DNA from: Nevskiales bacterium
Lineage (GTDB): Bacteria; Pseudomonadota; Gammaproteobacteria; Nevskiales; Nevskiaceae
DNA length: 64,000 nt
Assembly (NCBI GenBank): GCA_028698335.1
Contig: JAQVDP010000019.1
Coordinates: 1-64,000, forward strand
Direction: 5' to 3'
Under the pieces are notes generated by a model, which saw nothing but the letters and a program-made list of their open reading frames with translations, did not search any database and was not told the origin of the DNA. This document shows positions 48,309 through 57,406 of this stretch, piece after piece. Position numbers and translations under genes: made by a program. The stretch's first letter is position 1. Each line of letters opens with the position of its first letter.

Positions 48309-49328
48309 TCAGTCGGCCTTCGGCTCCGTGGCGGTGTCGCTCGCCGGGCCGGTGTCGGTTTCCGGATCGGTGCTCGCAGCGTCGTCCGCCGGTGCGGGGG
48401 CCTCGGCCACCGGCGTCGCCGGCCGCAGAACCCGCGTGAAGAACGCGACCTGATCGCCGACCGCCTGCTCGAAGCCGTCGCCGACGTAGATGTCGAAGTG
48501 GCCGATGTCGTAGCGCTTGACCTCGGCCGGCGCGCCGATGCGTCGTGCCGTCTCCTCGGCGGCGCTGGTCGGCGCCACCGAGTCCTGCGTGCAGATGCCG
48601 ATCAGCGTCGGGCAGCTCAGTGCCGAGGCGCGCGCGACCGGTCGGTACAGCGGCAGTTCCAGCATCCACGCCGTGGTGATCTCGTTGACCCAGTCGTTCG
48701 GGACGATGGCCTTGTAGCCGGACTCTGCGTCGGCGCTGGTCATCGTCGCGATCTCGCCGGGTTGGCCGACGATGGGAATGTAGTGGCGGATGCCGGTCAG
48801 TGCGCCGAAGGTGTCCCAGGCCGCGTGCAGGGTGATCTTCAGCGCCTGGCCGAGACCGGCATAGCGGATCACGTTCAGGAAGGCGGCCCGGCCGTCCATC
48901 ATCGGTCCCTGGCTGCTGACCGCCGCGATCGCGCCGTCCTCGGCGGCGGCGGTGATCACGTGTCCGCCGGAGAAGGAACTGCCCCATAGCGCGATGCGCT
49001 GCGTGTCGATGCCCTCGTGGGCGCGTGCGAACGAGATCGCCGCCTTCCAGTCGTCGAGTTGCCGGCGGATGCCGAAGTGCTGCCGCGGCTGGCCGTCGCT
49101 GGCGCCGAAGCTGCGGTAGTCGAACACCAGCACTTCGAGGCCGGCGGCCGCGAAGCGTTCGGCGAAGGCGTCCAGGCGCGCCGCGCGGGTGCCGCCGAGG
49201 CCGTGCGCCATCACCACGCAGGGCAGACCATGCTCGCCTTCCAGGTGTTTGTCGGCGGCGCGGAACCAGGCACCACGGATGGTGGTTCCGTGACTCTGAA
49301 ACTCGACCAGCTTGACCGCTTTGCTCAT
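48309..49328 (-). CDS. alpha/beta hydrolase
   Basis: 339 residues, cytoplasmic, of the FrsA/YtmA-like hydrolase group. The oxyanion region is VVMAHGLGGTRAARLDAF, VFDYRSFGASDGQPRQ follows, and the nucleophile is probably Ser118 in WGSSFSGGH. The acid and histidine are likely in ICTQDSVAP and GHFDIYVG. The last 45 residues are an Ala/Pro/Asp/Thr-rich disordered tail. The substrate is unknown. It converges on the tetR-like gene and is divergent from the MOSC gene. Confidence 0.85.
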   Translation of the reverse strand: MSKAVKLVEFQSHGTTIRGAWFRAADKHLEGEHGLPCVVMAHGLGGTRAARLDAFAERFAAAGLEVLVFDYRSFGASDGQPRQHFGIRRQLDDWKAAISFARAHEGIDTQRIALWGSSFSGGHVITAAAEDGAIAAVSSQGPMMDGRAAFLNVIRYAGLGQALKITLHAAWDTFGALTGIRHYIPIVGQPGEIATMTSADAESGYKAIVPNDWVNEITTAWMLELPLYRPVARASALSCPTLIGICTQDSVAPTSAAEETARRIGAPAEVKRYDIGHFDIYVGDGFEQAVGDQVAFFTRVLRPATPVAEAPAPADDAASTDPETDTGPASDTATEPKAD

Positions 49329-49462
49329 GAGATCCCCTTCGCTACGCCCGGCACGTTCACACAGCGGCCCAGGATAGGCAAGCCCCGCGTCGCCGCGGTG
49401 ATGCCGCCCGCCGGCGACCGTTGCCGGCGCCGGGCGCGGACGCCCGGGGCTACAATGCGCGT

Positions 49463-50125
49463 ATGCTCGCGACCACGCTCGATGCGCTGTATCTCGGCCA
49501 GGTGCACCCGATGCCCGGCGACGGCCGTCCCACCGCCATCTTCAAGCAGCCGGTGACCACTGCGGTGGCGCTGGGGATCGACGGCCTGGCCGGTGATCAA
49601 CAGGCCGACCGGCGCGTGCACGGCGGGCCGGAGAAGGCCGTTCATCACTATCCGGCGCGCGATCTCGCGCGGTTGCGTGCGCGCTTCGCCGATATCGCCG
49701 GACAGTTGCAGCCCGGCAGCATGGGCGAGAATTTCTCGACCGCCGACTGGGACGAGGCCGATGTCTGCATCGGCGACGTCTTTCGGGTCGGGACGGCAAT
49801 CCTCCAGCTCAGCCAGCCGCGTTCGCCGTGCTGGAAGATCGACGCGCGCCACGGTGTCGACGGCATGGCGCAGTTCATCGATCACGAGGGCATCTCCGGC
49901 TGGTACTACCGGGTGGTGCAGCCGGGCAGCGTGCGGGCCGGCGATCGCATCGAGCTGGTCGAGCGCAACGCCGATCCGGTCAGCCTGCAGGCGTTCTGGG
50001 CGCTGCGCCGCGAGCAGCGCCCCGATCACGCCGAGCTGCGTCGCGTGATCGACACGCCCGGGCTCGCGCCGGAGCGGCGTGCGCGCCTGCAGCAGCGGCT
50101 GGAGTGGCTGCAGCGCAACACCTGA
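49463..50125 (+). CDS. MOSC domain-containing protein (YiiM-like)
   Basis: 220 residues. The MOSC core has GDQQADRRVHGGPEKAVHHY, GENFSTADWDE and the conserved Cys123 in LSQPRSPCWKID, followed by the C-terminal helical 3-alpha domain (FWALRREQRPDHAELRRVI). Relatives act on molybdenum-cofactor-dependent reduction of N-hydroxylated compounds. TACAAT at 49451-49456 would place the transcription start at or next to the ATG, so the mRNA may be leaderless. Its stop abuts the LysE-family stop as TGATCA. Confidence 0.88.
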   Translation: MLATTLDALYLGQVHPMPGDGRPTAIFKQPVTTAVALGIDGLAGDQQADRRVHGGPEKAVHHYPARDLARLRARFADIAGQLQPGSMGENFSTADWDEADVCIGDVFRVGTAILQLSQPRSPCWKIDARHGVDGMAQFIDHEGISGWYYRVVQPGSVRAGDRIELVERNADPVSLQAFWALRREQRPDHAELRRVIDTPGLAPERRARLQQRLEWLQRNT

Positions 50126-50776
50126 TCAGCTCAGCAGTGCCGGCAGCGTCTGCGCCAGCACGATGATCCCGAGTCCGACCAGCACCGCGCCCATGGCGTG
50201 GTCGATGCGGTGCGCGTGACGACGCAGGCCCTGCCGCAGCCCCGGATGCGACAGCATCAGGGCCAGCGTGGCGAACCAGCCGAAGGTGGTCAGCGGCAGC
50301 CACGCCGCGAGTGCGAGCTTCAGCGACGGCGGCACCGGGCCGCTGACCACCGCGGTGAACAGGGCCACGAAGAACAGCGTGGCCTTGGGGTTGAGCACGT
50401 TGGTGGCCAGCCCGATCAGATAGTTGCGGCGCCAGTTGCCCGGCTGCGCGCGGGGCTGCGCGGCAGCGGCATGATCCGTCGGTCGCGCGCGCAGCGCCTG
50501 CAGCCCCATCCACAGCAGGAAGCCGGCGCCGGCCAGGGCGATGAACTGCAGCGATCCGGGCAGCCGCTGTGTGAGCCAGTTCAGGCCGAACAGGCCGTAG
50601 GCGACGTGGAACAGGATGCCGCTGCCGATGCCGGCGGCGGTCCACACACCGGCGGCGCGGCCATGGGCCAGCGACTGGCGGATCACCATCGCGAAGTCGG
50701 GCCCCGGCGACATCACGCCGAGCGCGTGCGCGGCCGCGACCGCGCCGAAGATGGCCCAGCCGCCGTCAGCAGACAT
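50126..50776 (-). CDS. LysE/RhtB-family translocator
   Basis: 216 residues with six hydrophobic segments. HALGVMSPGPDFAMVIRQSLAHG is the hallmark opening of the LysE/RhtB exporters, and LIGLATNVLNPKATLFFVALF is the second conserved block. It probably exports amino acids or related metabolites; the substrate is undefined. The start overlaps the acetyltransferase stop by 11 bases, so the two are probably coupled. Confidence 0.92.
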   Translation of the reverse strand: MSADGGWAIFGAVAAAHALGVMSPGPDFAMVIRQSLAHGRAAGVWTAAGIGSGILFHVAYGLFGLNWLTQRLPGSLQFIALAGAGFLLWMGLQALRARPTDHAAAAQPRAQPGNWRRNYLIGLATNVLNPKATLFFVALFTAVVSGPVPPSLKLALAAWLPLTTFGWFATLALMLSHPGLRQGLRRHAHRIDHAMGAVLVGLGIIVLAQTLPALLS

Positions 50777-51383
50777 CGCCGGGAGCCGGTGCGGAGGCGC
50801 CTTCGTCGTCCCGGCCCCAGCCGGGCCAGGGGCCGGGGGGTGCCGGCGGCAGGTCGACCTCGTGCTGCTCGGTGTGGAACAGCGTCATGCCGCGGGCCTC
50901 GTAGTTCGCCCGCGCATGCGGGCCGTCCAGCGAGCAGGTATGGACCCAGACGCGGCGCGCGCCCATGGCCCAGGCGCGTTCGATGCCGAAATCGAGCAGA
51001 TAGCCGCCGTAGCCCTTGCCGATGCACTCCGGCAGCAGGCCGAAATAGGCGATCTCGACCGCGGCGCCGGCCTGTTGCTCCAGTTCGATGTATCCGCCGG
51101 GCGAGCCCTGGTCGTACAGCACCCAGGTCTGCAACTGCGGGCGGTCGAGATGGCGCTGCCAGCGTGCGAACGACCAGCCGAGGCGGTCGCGCCAGTACCA
51201 GTGCCCGCCGACCGCCGTGTAGAGAAAGCGGCTGAAGGCCGGTGACGGACGCAGCGCGCGCTCGATCACCGGTGCCGGGTCGGGCTGTCGGGCGTGGACG
51301 TGCGCCGCCGGGTCGAGCATCTGCAGATGCCAGGTGGTCACCAGCGTCGGCTGGGGCGGGGATGGGGCGGTGCGCTCGGACAT
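50766..51383 (-). CDS. GNAT-family N-acetyltransferase
   Basis: 205 residues. The acetyl-CoA binding region is EIAYFGLLPECIGKGYGGYLLDFGIERAW, and YEARGMTLFHTEQHE closes the fold. RVWVHTCSLDGPHA between them is typical of a GNAT subgroup common in proteobacteria. The acceptor is unknown. The C-terminus is Pro and Trp rich. The ATG at 51383 was preferred; an upstream in-frame ATG at 51416 is possible. It is paired with a LysE exporter, as in many acetylation/export gene pairs. Confidence 0.86.
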   Translation of the reverse strand: MSERTAPSPPQPTLVTTWHLQMLDPAAHVHARQPDPAPVIERALRPSPAFSRFLYTAVGGHWYWRDRLGWSFARWQRHLDRPQLQTWVLYDQGSPGGYIELEQQAGAAVEIAYFGLLPECIGKGYGGYLLDFGIERAWAMGARRVWVHTCSLDGPHARANYEARGMTLFHTEQHEVDLPPAPPGPWPGWGRDDEGASAPAPGDVC

Positions 51384-51422
51384 GGCGGCGCATGATAGCG
51401 CCGGCCTCGCCCGCACGGGACC

Positions 51423-52277
51423 TCAGCGCCGCCGGCGCGGCTTGTCCGCCCGGGCTGTCCGTCGCGGGCGTTCGAACAGCGGAGCGGCCTGCGCCAGCGC
51501 GCGCTCGCCGAGCGCCACGCACTGCTGGGCGAACAGCTGTCGCGCATGCAGGCGCAGCAGTTCGTCGACGTCGGCGGGGGCGAGCTGGTCGAGGCGCAGG
51601 CTCAGGGTATGGATGTCGTGATGCAGGCCGAGCAGCTCGCCCAGCGCCTTGAGCGCCGGAATCTCCTGCCCCACGGCCGGATCGCGCGGCGCGAGCAGCG
51701 CGCATTGATAGCCGAGGTACTTGATGTGCTTGCGCCAGCGGTGCAGGTGCTCTGCGTCCGGATCGGCGAGGCACTGGCGGTAGAGGCGGGCACAACGCTG
51801 CCGGGCGCGGCGGTGGGCGGCGCGCAGGGCGCCGTCGTCGGGCGGCAGCGTCGCGTCGTCGACGTAGAGCGTCGCGGCCTTGAGCAGGCGTCGCGCATGA
51901 CGGGCGGCGGTGGGCGACGGTGTCGTCTTCAGCGGCGGCGCCAGCAGCGGCTTGAGCCGCGCGTAGTGGTCGGCGCTCAGGTGCCGGCCGCGGCGCAGGC
52001 GCAGCAGGGTCTGCGCCGCGACCGCCGCGTCACGCGTCTGCGACAGCTCGCGGGCGGCATCCCGCAGCAGCGCGTTGATCACACGGTAGTGTTCGTCGCC
52101 CAGCGCCGGGCGCACCAGACGCGCCCAGGCGCGCAGCTTCTTGAGGCTCTTGCGGGCCTCGTGGACGTCCTTGGCGCCGGGCTGGTGCAGGCGGGCGATC
52201 GCGCGGGCCAGCTCCGCGCCGGCGGTGTCTCGCAGGGTCGAGGGGAGGGGGGCGTCGGCGTCGAGTGCGAATGCCAT
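51423..52277 (-). CDS. CHAD domain-containing protein
   Basis: 284 residues. This is an all-helical CHAD domain: DVHEARKSLKKLRAWARLVRP and HLHRWRKHIKYLGYQCALL are the paired His/Arg/Lys motifs whose basic surface binds polyphosphate. The C-terminus is a basic tail (FERPRRTARADKPRRRR). No CYTH triphosphatase is adjacent, so it is a stand-alone CHAD protein, perhaps targeting polyphosphate granules. It lies 18 bases downstream of the GST-like gene on the same strand. Confidence 0.9.
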   Translation of the reverse strand: MAFALDADAPLPSTLRDTAGAELARAIARLHQPGAKDVHEARKSLKKLRAWARLVRPALGDEHYRVINALLRDAARELSQTRDAAVAAQTLLRLRRGRHLSADHYARLKPLLAPPLKTTPSPTAARHARRLLKAATLYVDDATLPPDDGALRAAHRRARQRCARLYRQCLADPDAEHLHRWRKHIKYLGYQCALLAPRDPAVGQEIPALKALGELLGLHHDIHTLSLRLDQLAPADVDELLRLHARQLFAQQCVALGERALAQAAPLFERPRRTARADKPRRRR

Positions 52278-52295
52278 CGTGCCGTCCCCCGGCCC

Positions 52296-53057
52296 TCAGG
52301 CCGCGTAGGTGCGCTCCAGGTAGTCGATGATGTCGGCCGATTCGAACATCTCGACCCCGGTGTTGGGATCGATCAGGTACGGCACCTGGACATGGCCGGT
52401 GCGTTCGAACAGCAGCTTGCGGTTGCGCCCGCTGTCCTTGCGCCCCTTGAACAGACGGTCGCGCATCACCGGAGGGCCGATGTCGCGCCAGTGCGCCTTG
52501 CCGGTGTTGTGCAGCAGGTAGGGCAGCTCCAGTTCGCACAGGACTTCGCGGACCAGCCGCGAGTACGGGCTCGACTCGAAGCTGAACAGCTCCAGCGGCT
52601 GCTCCGGCGCGCGTGACGGTCGTGCGCGCATGCCGCGCATCGGGCGCGAGGCGCTGGCGGTCATGCTGCCCAGCAGGCTGAGCTGGCGCGAGACGCCGTC
52701 GTTGGCGCGGGCGCGGCCTTCGTAGGTGCGCGCCAGGTAGTCGGCGATATCGCGTGACTCGTACAGGCGGGCGCCGGTGTTGGGGTCGTGCAGGAACGGG
52801 AACTGGGTCTTGCCGCCCAGCGCGACGGCCTGCGGCCGGAAGCGCTGCCCCCCTTTGGGGCAGGGATAGATCATCGCGTCGAGATCCAGTTCGGTCAGCG
52901 CCTGGCGCAGCATGCGGCAGTACGGGCAGCCTTCGAATTCGTACAGCGCCAGGGTTTGCTCGGGCTGCCGGCGTGCCGGACTGAAGGCATCGCTCCCGCG
53001 CCAGCCGGCGGCGGTGCTGGTCAGCAGCGAATGAGCGACTTTCAAGGCATGCGACAT
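52296..53057 (-). CDS. tandem glutathione S-transferase N-terminal (glutaredoxin-like) domain protein
   Basis: 253 residues containing two copies of the thioredoxin-like GST N-terminal domain. Copy 1 (about 36-115) starts LALYEFEGCPYCRML with Cys44 and Cys47 and ends YESRDIADYLARTY. Copy 2 (about 140-250) has SFESSPYSRLVREVLCELELP, with Ser replacing both cysteines, and ends FESADIIDYLERTYAA. There is no helical C-terminal GST domain. The first half could act as a glutaredoxin; the second is presumably structural. Function is unknown. Confidence 0.86.
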   Translation of the reverse strand: MSHALKVAHSLLTSTAAGWRGSDAFSPARRQPEQTLALYEFEGCPYCRMLRQALTELDLDAMIYPCPKGGQRFRPQAVALGGKTQFPFLHDPNTGARLYESRDIADYLARTYEGRARANDGVSRQLSLLGSMTASASRPMRGMRARPSRAPEQPLELFSFESSPYSRLVREVLCELELPYLLHNTGKAHWRDIGPPVMRDRLFKGRKDSGRNRKLLFERTGHVQVPYLIDPNTGVEMFESADIIDYLERTYAA

Positions 53058-53171
53058 GCGCGGCTCCGGACGATGGGGGCATCATTATGCACAGCTGGCA
53101 TGACCGCGACCCGCAAGCGGGCGGCGCGCCGGCTCCTAAACCTTCTCGGCGCCGGCTGCATCTGATCGGGG

Positions 53172-53816
53172 ATGGTACAGACAGCGGTGTGGACGGATGG
53201 AGCGGACGGCAGCGCGGGATGCAGGGTGACGATCGCGATCGGATCAGAGGCGGGGGACTTGGGCGAGCGACCAGCGCAGCGGGACGGCGAGGCGGATACG
53301 GCGTTGGCGCGCCGCGCCGCCGCGGGTGACGCGCGCGCTTTCGAGACGCTCTACCGGCGCCACGTCGATCGCGTCTACGGCCTCTGTGTCCGACTGGTCG
53401 ACGGCGATCGTGCCAAGGCCGAGCAGTATGCCCAGGACGCTTTCGTGCGCGCCTGGGAGAAGATCGGCAGTTTTCGCGGCGAGAGCCAGTTCTCGACCTG
53501 GCTGCATCGGCTGACGGTCAACGTCGTGCTCGGGGAGTATCGCTTGCTCAAGCGCTGGGTCACGTTCGACGACGCGGTGGGTGATGCGGAAGTCGAGCCG
53601 GCCATGGCGGAGCATCCGCAACAGCGCGCCGGGGACCGGCTCGATCTGGAACGGGCGCTGGCGAGATTGCCGAAGGCGGCGCGGACCGTGCTGATCCTGC
53701 ATGACATCGAGGGCTACCGCCACGACGAGATCGCCGCGATCGGCGGCATCGCGGTGGGGACGTCGAAGGCGCACCTGCACCGTGCGCGGAAGTTGTTGAA
53801 GGAGTGGTTGACATGA
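53172..53816 (+). CDS. ECF-type RNA polymerase sigma factor
   Basis: 214 residues from the ATG at 53172; a GTG at 53226 would remove 18 residues that do not look conserved. Region 2 is ALARRAAAGDARAFETLYRRHVDRVYGLCVRLVDG with EQYAQDAFVRAWEKIGSF, and region 4 is ALARLPKAARTVLILHDIEGYRHDEIAAIGGIAVGTSKAHLHRARKLL. It overlaps the anti-sigma-like gene by ATGA. Target promoters are unknown; autoregulation is expected. Confidence 0.92.
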   Translation: MVQTAVWTDGADGSAGCRVTIAIGSEAGDLGERPAQRDGEADTALARRAAAGDARAFETLYRRHVDRVYGLCVRLVDGDRAKAEQYAQDAFVRAWEKIGSFRGESQFSTWLHRLTVNVVLGEYRLLKRWVTFDDAVGDAEVEPAMAEHPQQRAGDRLDLERALARLPKAARTVLILHDIEGYRHDEIAAIGGIAVGTSKAHLHRARKLLKEWLT

Positions 53817-54280
53817 ACATGCCGAACGAGGATTTCGATCCGCTGCTGCGGCGGCTGCGCGAGCTGCCGCTGGAGCAGGCGCCCGAGCGCGATCTGTGGC
53901 CCGGAATCGCGGCGCGACTCGCGCCGCGGCGGCGCCACAGGCCCTGGGGCGTGTGGGCGATGGCGGCGTCGGTGGTGCTCGCGGTCGTGGTCGGGGTGTT
54001 GATCCAGCGCGCGCCGGACGACGTCGCCGGCGGGGCGGAGCAGGCCCGGATCGAGCCCCCGGCGGCCGCGGCCGTGCAGCCGCGCGTGGCCGGCATCGTG
54101 ACGCCGCAGCCGCGGGCGCTGATCAAGGCCAATCTGGCGATCGCCCGCGACGCCGAACGCCAGTTGCGTCACGCCCTGAGCCAGGACCCCCAGTCCGAAT
54201 CCCTGCAACGCCTCATCGACGCGACCCAGCGTCAGCAGGCGGAGCTGAAGCAGCAACTGCGTCAGGTCGTCAGCGCCTGA
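53813..54280 (+). CDS. anti-sigma-factor-like membrane protein
   Basis: 155 residues. A charged N-terminal cytoplasmic part (about 1-48, with EDFDPLLRRLRELPLEQAPERDLWPGIAARL) is followed by one membrane helix (about 49-68, WAMAASVVLAVVVGVLI) and a periplasmic coiled-coil C-terminus (ATQRQQAELKQQLRQV). This layout and the four-base overlap with the sigma gene point to an anti-sigma factor. No zinc-binding HxxxCxxC is present. GAAGGAG precedes the ATG at 53813. Confidence 0.78.
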   Translation: MNMPNEDFDPLLRRLRELPLEQAPERDLWPGIAARLAPRRRHRPWGVWAMAASVVLAVVVGVLIQRAPDDVAGGAEQARIEPPAAAAVQPRVAGIVTPQPRALIKANLAIARDAERQLRHALSQDPQSESLQRLIDATQRQQAELKQQLRQVVSA

Positions 54281-54304
54281 GGCCGAGTTTTCCGGAGTCG
54301 AATC

Positions 54305-55174
54305 ATGAATGCAGTCGTCAAAATGATGGTCACGTTCCCCGCGCTGTTGTGCGCGGCGGGCGCCTGGGCCGGTTCGCCGATCAACGAGTCGCGGCCGTTG
54401 CGCGCCGATGGCCGGGTCAGCGTCGACAATCTCGCGGGCGAGATCGAGGTCAGGGGCTGGGATCAGGACCGGGTCGTCATCACCGGCGAACTCGGTGAGG
54501 ACGTCGAGGAACTGGAGATCAGCGGCGACGCCGACAGCCTGCGGATCCTTGTGCGCTATCCGCGCCGGAGCAGCGGCATAGAGGAGACCCTGCTGCAGCT
54601 GCGGGTGCCGGTGGGTGCGTCGCTGCAGCTCGAAGGGGTCAGTGCCGACCTGCGTGTCGACGGGGTCAGCGGGCCGCTGCAGGGCAATACCGTCAGTGGC
54701 GACATCGAAGTGGACGTCCGCTCGCCGGAGGTCAGCCTGCAGAGTGTCAGCGGCGACATCCGGCTGCGGGCGCCGGCGGCCAGCGTCAAGCTCCAGAGCG
54801 TCAGCGGCGACGTCCGCGCCGAAGGGGTGCAGGGCGACGTCAGCGGCGAGACGGTATCCGGGGACGTCGACATCAAGGGCGGGGCGTTTCGCGCCCTGGC
54901 GACCCAGACCGTCTCGGGCGATCTCAACCTGCAGGGCGCGCTGGCCGCGGGCGGCAGCCTGCGCGCCGAATCGATGTCCGGCGACATCGACGTGCTGCTG
55001 GCCGAGCCGCCCGACGCGCTGCTGACGATGAAGAGCTTCAGCGGCGTGATCAGCAGCGAGTTCGGGCCGCGCGAGGCCGGCGGGCGGCGCAAGATTGAAA
55101 AGACGCTCGGCAGCGGCAAGGGACGGATCGATCTGAACAGTTTCAGCGGCGACATCCGGCTCGCCAAGCGCTGA
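54305..55174 (+). CDS. DUF4097 beta-strand repeat protein
   Basis: 289 residues with a signal peptide ending near AAGAWA, so exported. The mature part is a regular series of short strands in which V(S)GD recurs about every 17-20 residues ([62 protein letters not shown]), the pattern of DUF4097/adhesin-like beta-helical proteins. It is the third gene of the sigma/anti-sigma operon. Function is unknown. Confidence 0.86.
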   Translation: MNAVVKMMVTFPALLCAAGAWAGSPINESRPLRADGRVSVDNLAGEIEVRGWDQDRVVITGELGEDVEELEISGDADSLRILVRYPRRSSGIEETLLQLRVPVGASLQLEGVSADLRVDGVSGPLQGNTVSGDIEVDVRSPEVSLQSVSGDIRLRAPAASVKLQSVSGDVRAEGVQGDVSGETVSGDVDIKGGAFRALATQTVSGDLNLQGALAAGGSLRAESMSGDIDVLLAEPPDALLTMKSFSGVISSEFGPREAGGRRKIEKTLGSGKGRIDLNSFSGDIRLAKR

Positions 55175-55193
55175 CGCGGCGGGACGGGGGGCA

Positions 55194-55226
55194 CAAAAAA
55201 ACCGCGCTTCAAGCGCGGTTTTTTTG
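55194..55226. terminator. bidirectional intrinsic terminator, DUF4097 gene / purH
   Basis: An A-tract (55195-55201) leads into ACCGCGCTT, one C, and AAGCGCGGT, followed by seven T's. It serves both the DUF4097 gene (plus) and purH (minus), which converge here. Confidence 0.94.
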
Positions 55227-55244
55227 TGGGCCGGGATCCTCCGG

Positions 55245-56807
55245 TCAGTGCCGGAAGTGGCGGATGCCGGTGAAGACCATCGCCATGCCGGCCTCGTCGG
55301 CCGCCGCGATGACTTCGGCGTCGCGCATCGACCCGCCCGGCTGCACCACCGCGGTGATGCCGGCACGCGCCGCGGCGTCGATGCCGTCGCGGAACGGGAA
55401 GAACGCGTCCGAGGCCATGACCGATCCGGGTACTTCGAGCTTCTCGTCTGCGGCCTTGATGCCGGCGATCTTGGCCGAGTACACGCGGCTCATCTGGCCG
55501 GCGCCGACGCCGATGGTCATCTCGTCGCGGGCGTAGACGATGGCGTTGGACTTGACGAACTTGGCGACGGTCCACGCGAACAGCAGATCGCGCATCTCGG
55601 CGTCGGTCGGCTTGCGCTCGGTGACGACGCGCAGCTGATCCGGGTCATAGGTGGCCAGGTCGTTGTCCTGGACCAGCAGGCCGCCGGCGATGCGCTTGTA
55701 GTCCCAGCTGCCGGTGTTCGCGGCGGGCCACTGGCCGCACTCGAGCAGGCGCACGTTCTGCTTGGCGGCGACCGCGGCACGGGCCTCGGCGCTGACCGTG
55801 GGGGCGATGATGACTTCGACGAACTGGCGCTCGACGATCAGCTTCGCGGTGGCGCCGTCGAGTTCGCGGTTGAACGCGATGATGCCGCCGAAGGCCGAGG
55901 TCGGGTCGGTGCGGAAGGCCTGTTCGTAGGCGTCGAGGATGCTGTGACGCACCGCCACGCCGCAGGGGTTGGCGTGCTTGACGATGACGCAGGCCGGCTG
56001 CTCGAACGCCTTGACGCATTCGAGCGCGGCATCGGCGTCGGCGATGTTGTTGTACGACAGCTCTTTGCCCTGCAGCTGGCGCGCGGCGGCGATGCTGCCC
56101 GCCGGTGCCTGCGGCTCGGCGTAGAACGCGGCGCGCTGGTGCGGGTTCTCGCCGTAACGCAGATCCTGCTGCTTGTGCAGCTGCATGCCGAGCACGCCCG
56201 GGAACGGGGCGCGGCTGCCGTCGTCGGCGAGGCTGGACAGATAGGCGCTGACCGCGGCGTCGTAGCGCGAGGTCAGGGCGTAGGTCTTCAGCGCGAGGCG
56301 CTCGCGCGTGGCCTGTTCGACGCCGCCGTTGTCGATCTCCGCCAGCACGCCGGCGTAGTCGGCCGGGTCGGTCAGCACCGTCACCCAGGCGTGGTTCTTG
56401 GCCGCCGCGCGCAGCATCGCCGGGCCGCCGATGTCGATGTTCTCGATCGCCTCGGCGCGCGTGCAGTCGGGCCTGGCGACGGTCGCCTCGAACGGATACA
56501 GGTTGACGACGAGCAGATCGATCGCGTTGATCTGATGCTGCTGCATCACGTCCGCGTCGACGTCGCGGCGGCCGAGCAGGCCGCCGTGGATCTTCGGGTG
56601 CAGCGTCTTGACGCGGCCGTCCATGATCTCCGGAAAGCCGGTGTGGGCGCTGACCTCGGTGACCTCGAGGCCGGCCTGCTTGAGCAGCTTGAAGGTGCCG
56701 CCGGTGGACAGCAGCGCGATACCGCGCTCGGCCAGCGACTGGGCGAATTCAACGATGCCGGACTTGTCGGAAACCGAGACCAGCGCGCGGCGGACGGGCG
56801 TCTTCAT
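55245..56807 (-). CDS. purH: bifunctional AICAR transformylase / IMP cyclohydrolase
   Basis: 520 residues. The N-terminal MGS-like cyclohydrolase domain ([31 protein letters not shown]) is followed by the transformylase domain with [25 protein letters not shown] and a C-terminus ending in [14 protein letters not shown]. It performs the last two steps of IMP synthesis. Its ATG immediately follows the fis stop with no intervening base, so it depends on fis transcription and possibly on fis translation. Confidence 0.97.
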   Translation of the reverse strand: MKTPVRRALVSVSDKSGIVEFAQSLAERGIALLSTGGTFKLLKQAGLEVTEVSAHTGFPEIMDGRVKTLHPKIHGGLLGRRDVDADVMQQHQINAIDLLVVNLYPFEATVARPDCTRAEAIENIDIGGPAMLRAAAKNHAWVTVLTDPADYAGVLAEIDNGGVEQATRERLALKTYALTSRYDAAVSAYLSSLADDGSRAPFPGVLGMQLHKQQDLRYGENPHQRAAFYAEPQAPAGSIAAARQLQGKELSYNNIADADAALECVKAFEQPACVIVKHANPCGVAVRHSILDAYEQAFRTDPTSAFGGIIAFNRELDGATAKLIVERQFVEVIIAPTVSAEARAAVAAKQNVRLLECGQWPAANTGSWDYKRIAGGLLVQDNDLATYDPDQLRVVTERKPTDAEMRDLLFAWTVAKFVKSNAIVYARDEMTIGVGAGQMSRVYSAKIAGIKAADEKLEVPGSVMASDAFFPFRDGIDAAARAGITAVVQPGGSMRDAEVIAAADEAGMAMVFTGIRHFRH

Positions 56808-57077
56808 TCAGATCTTGTGAGCGTCGGGATTGATGTTGTACTGCTTGAGCTTCTTGCGCAGCGTGGCGCGATTGAGGCCCAGCATCTCGGCGGCGCGCGA
56901 CTGGTTGCCGTAGCAGTAGCGCAGCGTCGCCTGCAGCAGCGGCGGCTCGACCTGATCGAGAAACAAGTCGTACAGATTCTTCGGCGCGTGGCCGTTCAAG
57001 GTACGAAAGAAATCATCCAATGAGTCCTGGACCGAATGACCCAGAGGTTTGATGTCTGACGAGCGAAGTGCGGACAT
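56808..57077 (-). CDS. fis: Fis-family DNA-binding protein
   Basis: 89 residues from the ATG at 57077 (E. coli Fis is 98). The C-terminal helix-turn-helix NQSRAAEMLGLNRATLRKKL is near-canonical and LYDLFLDQVEPPLLQATLRYC is the dimer helix. Fis bends DNA and modulates growth-rate-dependent transcription. GGGGAACG precedes the chosen ATG. The frame is open to 57233, but the extension is not Fis-like. dusB, which commonly precedes fis, is absent. Confidence 0.94.
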   Translation of the reverse strand: MSALRSSDIKPLGHSVQDSLDDFFRTLNGHAPKNLYDLFLDQVEPPLLQATLRYCYGNQSRAAEMLGLNRATLRKKLKQYNINPDAHKI

Positions 57078-57406
57078 ATGGTTTCGTTCCCCAACACGCA
57101 GAACGAGGCTGCGGCCACCGAAAAGGGCGGCAATGATACTCCCAAGGACGGCGACTAAAAAGCGCCGTAACGATGAGGGTTGCATCGGCGCGGGTCGTTG
57201 CAGGCGCCGATGCTGCATCGCACACGGCGTCACCCGACCGACGATGCGTGTCGAGTCCGCATGCAGATTCCGTGCTAAGTCTCATCCGGCATTGGCAAAT
57301 CGTCCGGACGGGTTCGAGGCGGCGTGTGTCCAGCGACGGGGCGCTGCGTCGGGATCGCCCCGACGGCGCCGGCCGAAGGATCTGTGTTCGGAAGCGGCGG
57401 GACGGG
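57078..57406. promoter_or_regulatory. 329-base region between prmA and fis with a stem-loop
   Basis: No supported gene. A perfect ten-base inverted repeat, GCATCGGCGC (57182-57191) and GCGCCGATGC (57204-57213) with a 12-base loop, lies about 105 bases upstream of the fis ATG. No T-tract adjoins it, so it is not an obvious terminator; it may be a leader structure or operator. No clear promoter hexamers were found. Confidence 0.5.

Noticed and set aside
57182..57213. Inverted repeat upstream of fis as an intrinsic terminator of prmA
   Set aside because: No T-tract directly follows on either strand, so I kept it as a leader structure or operator only.
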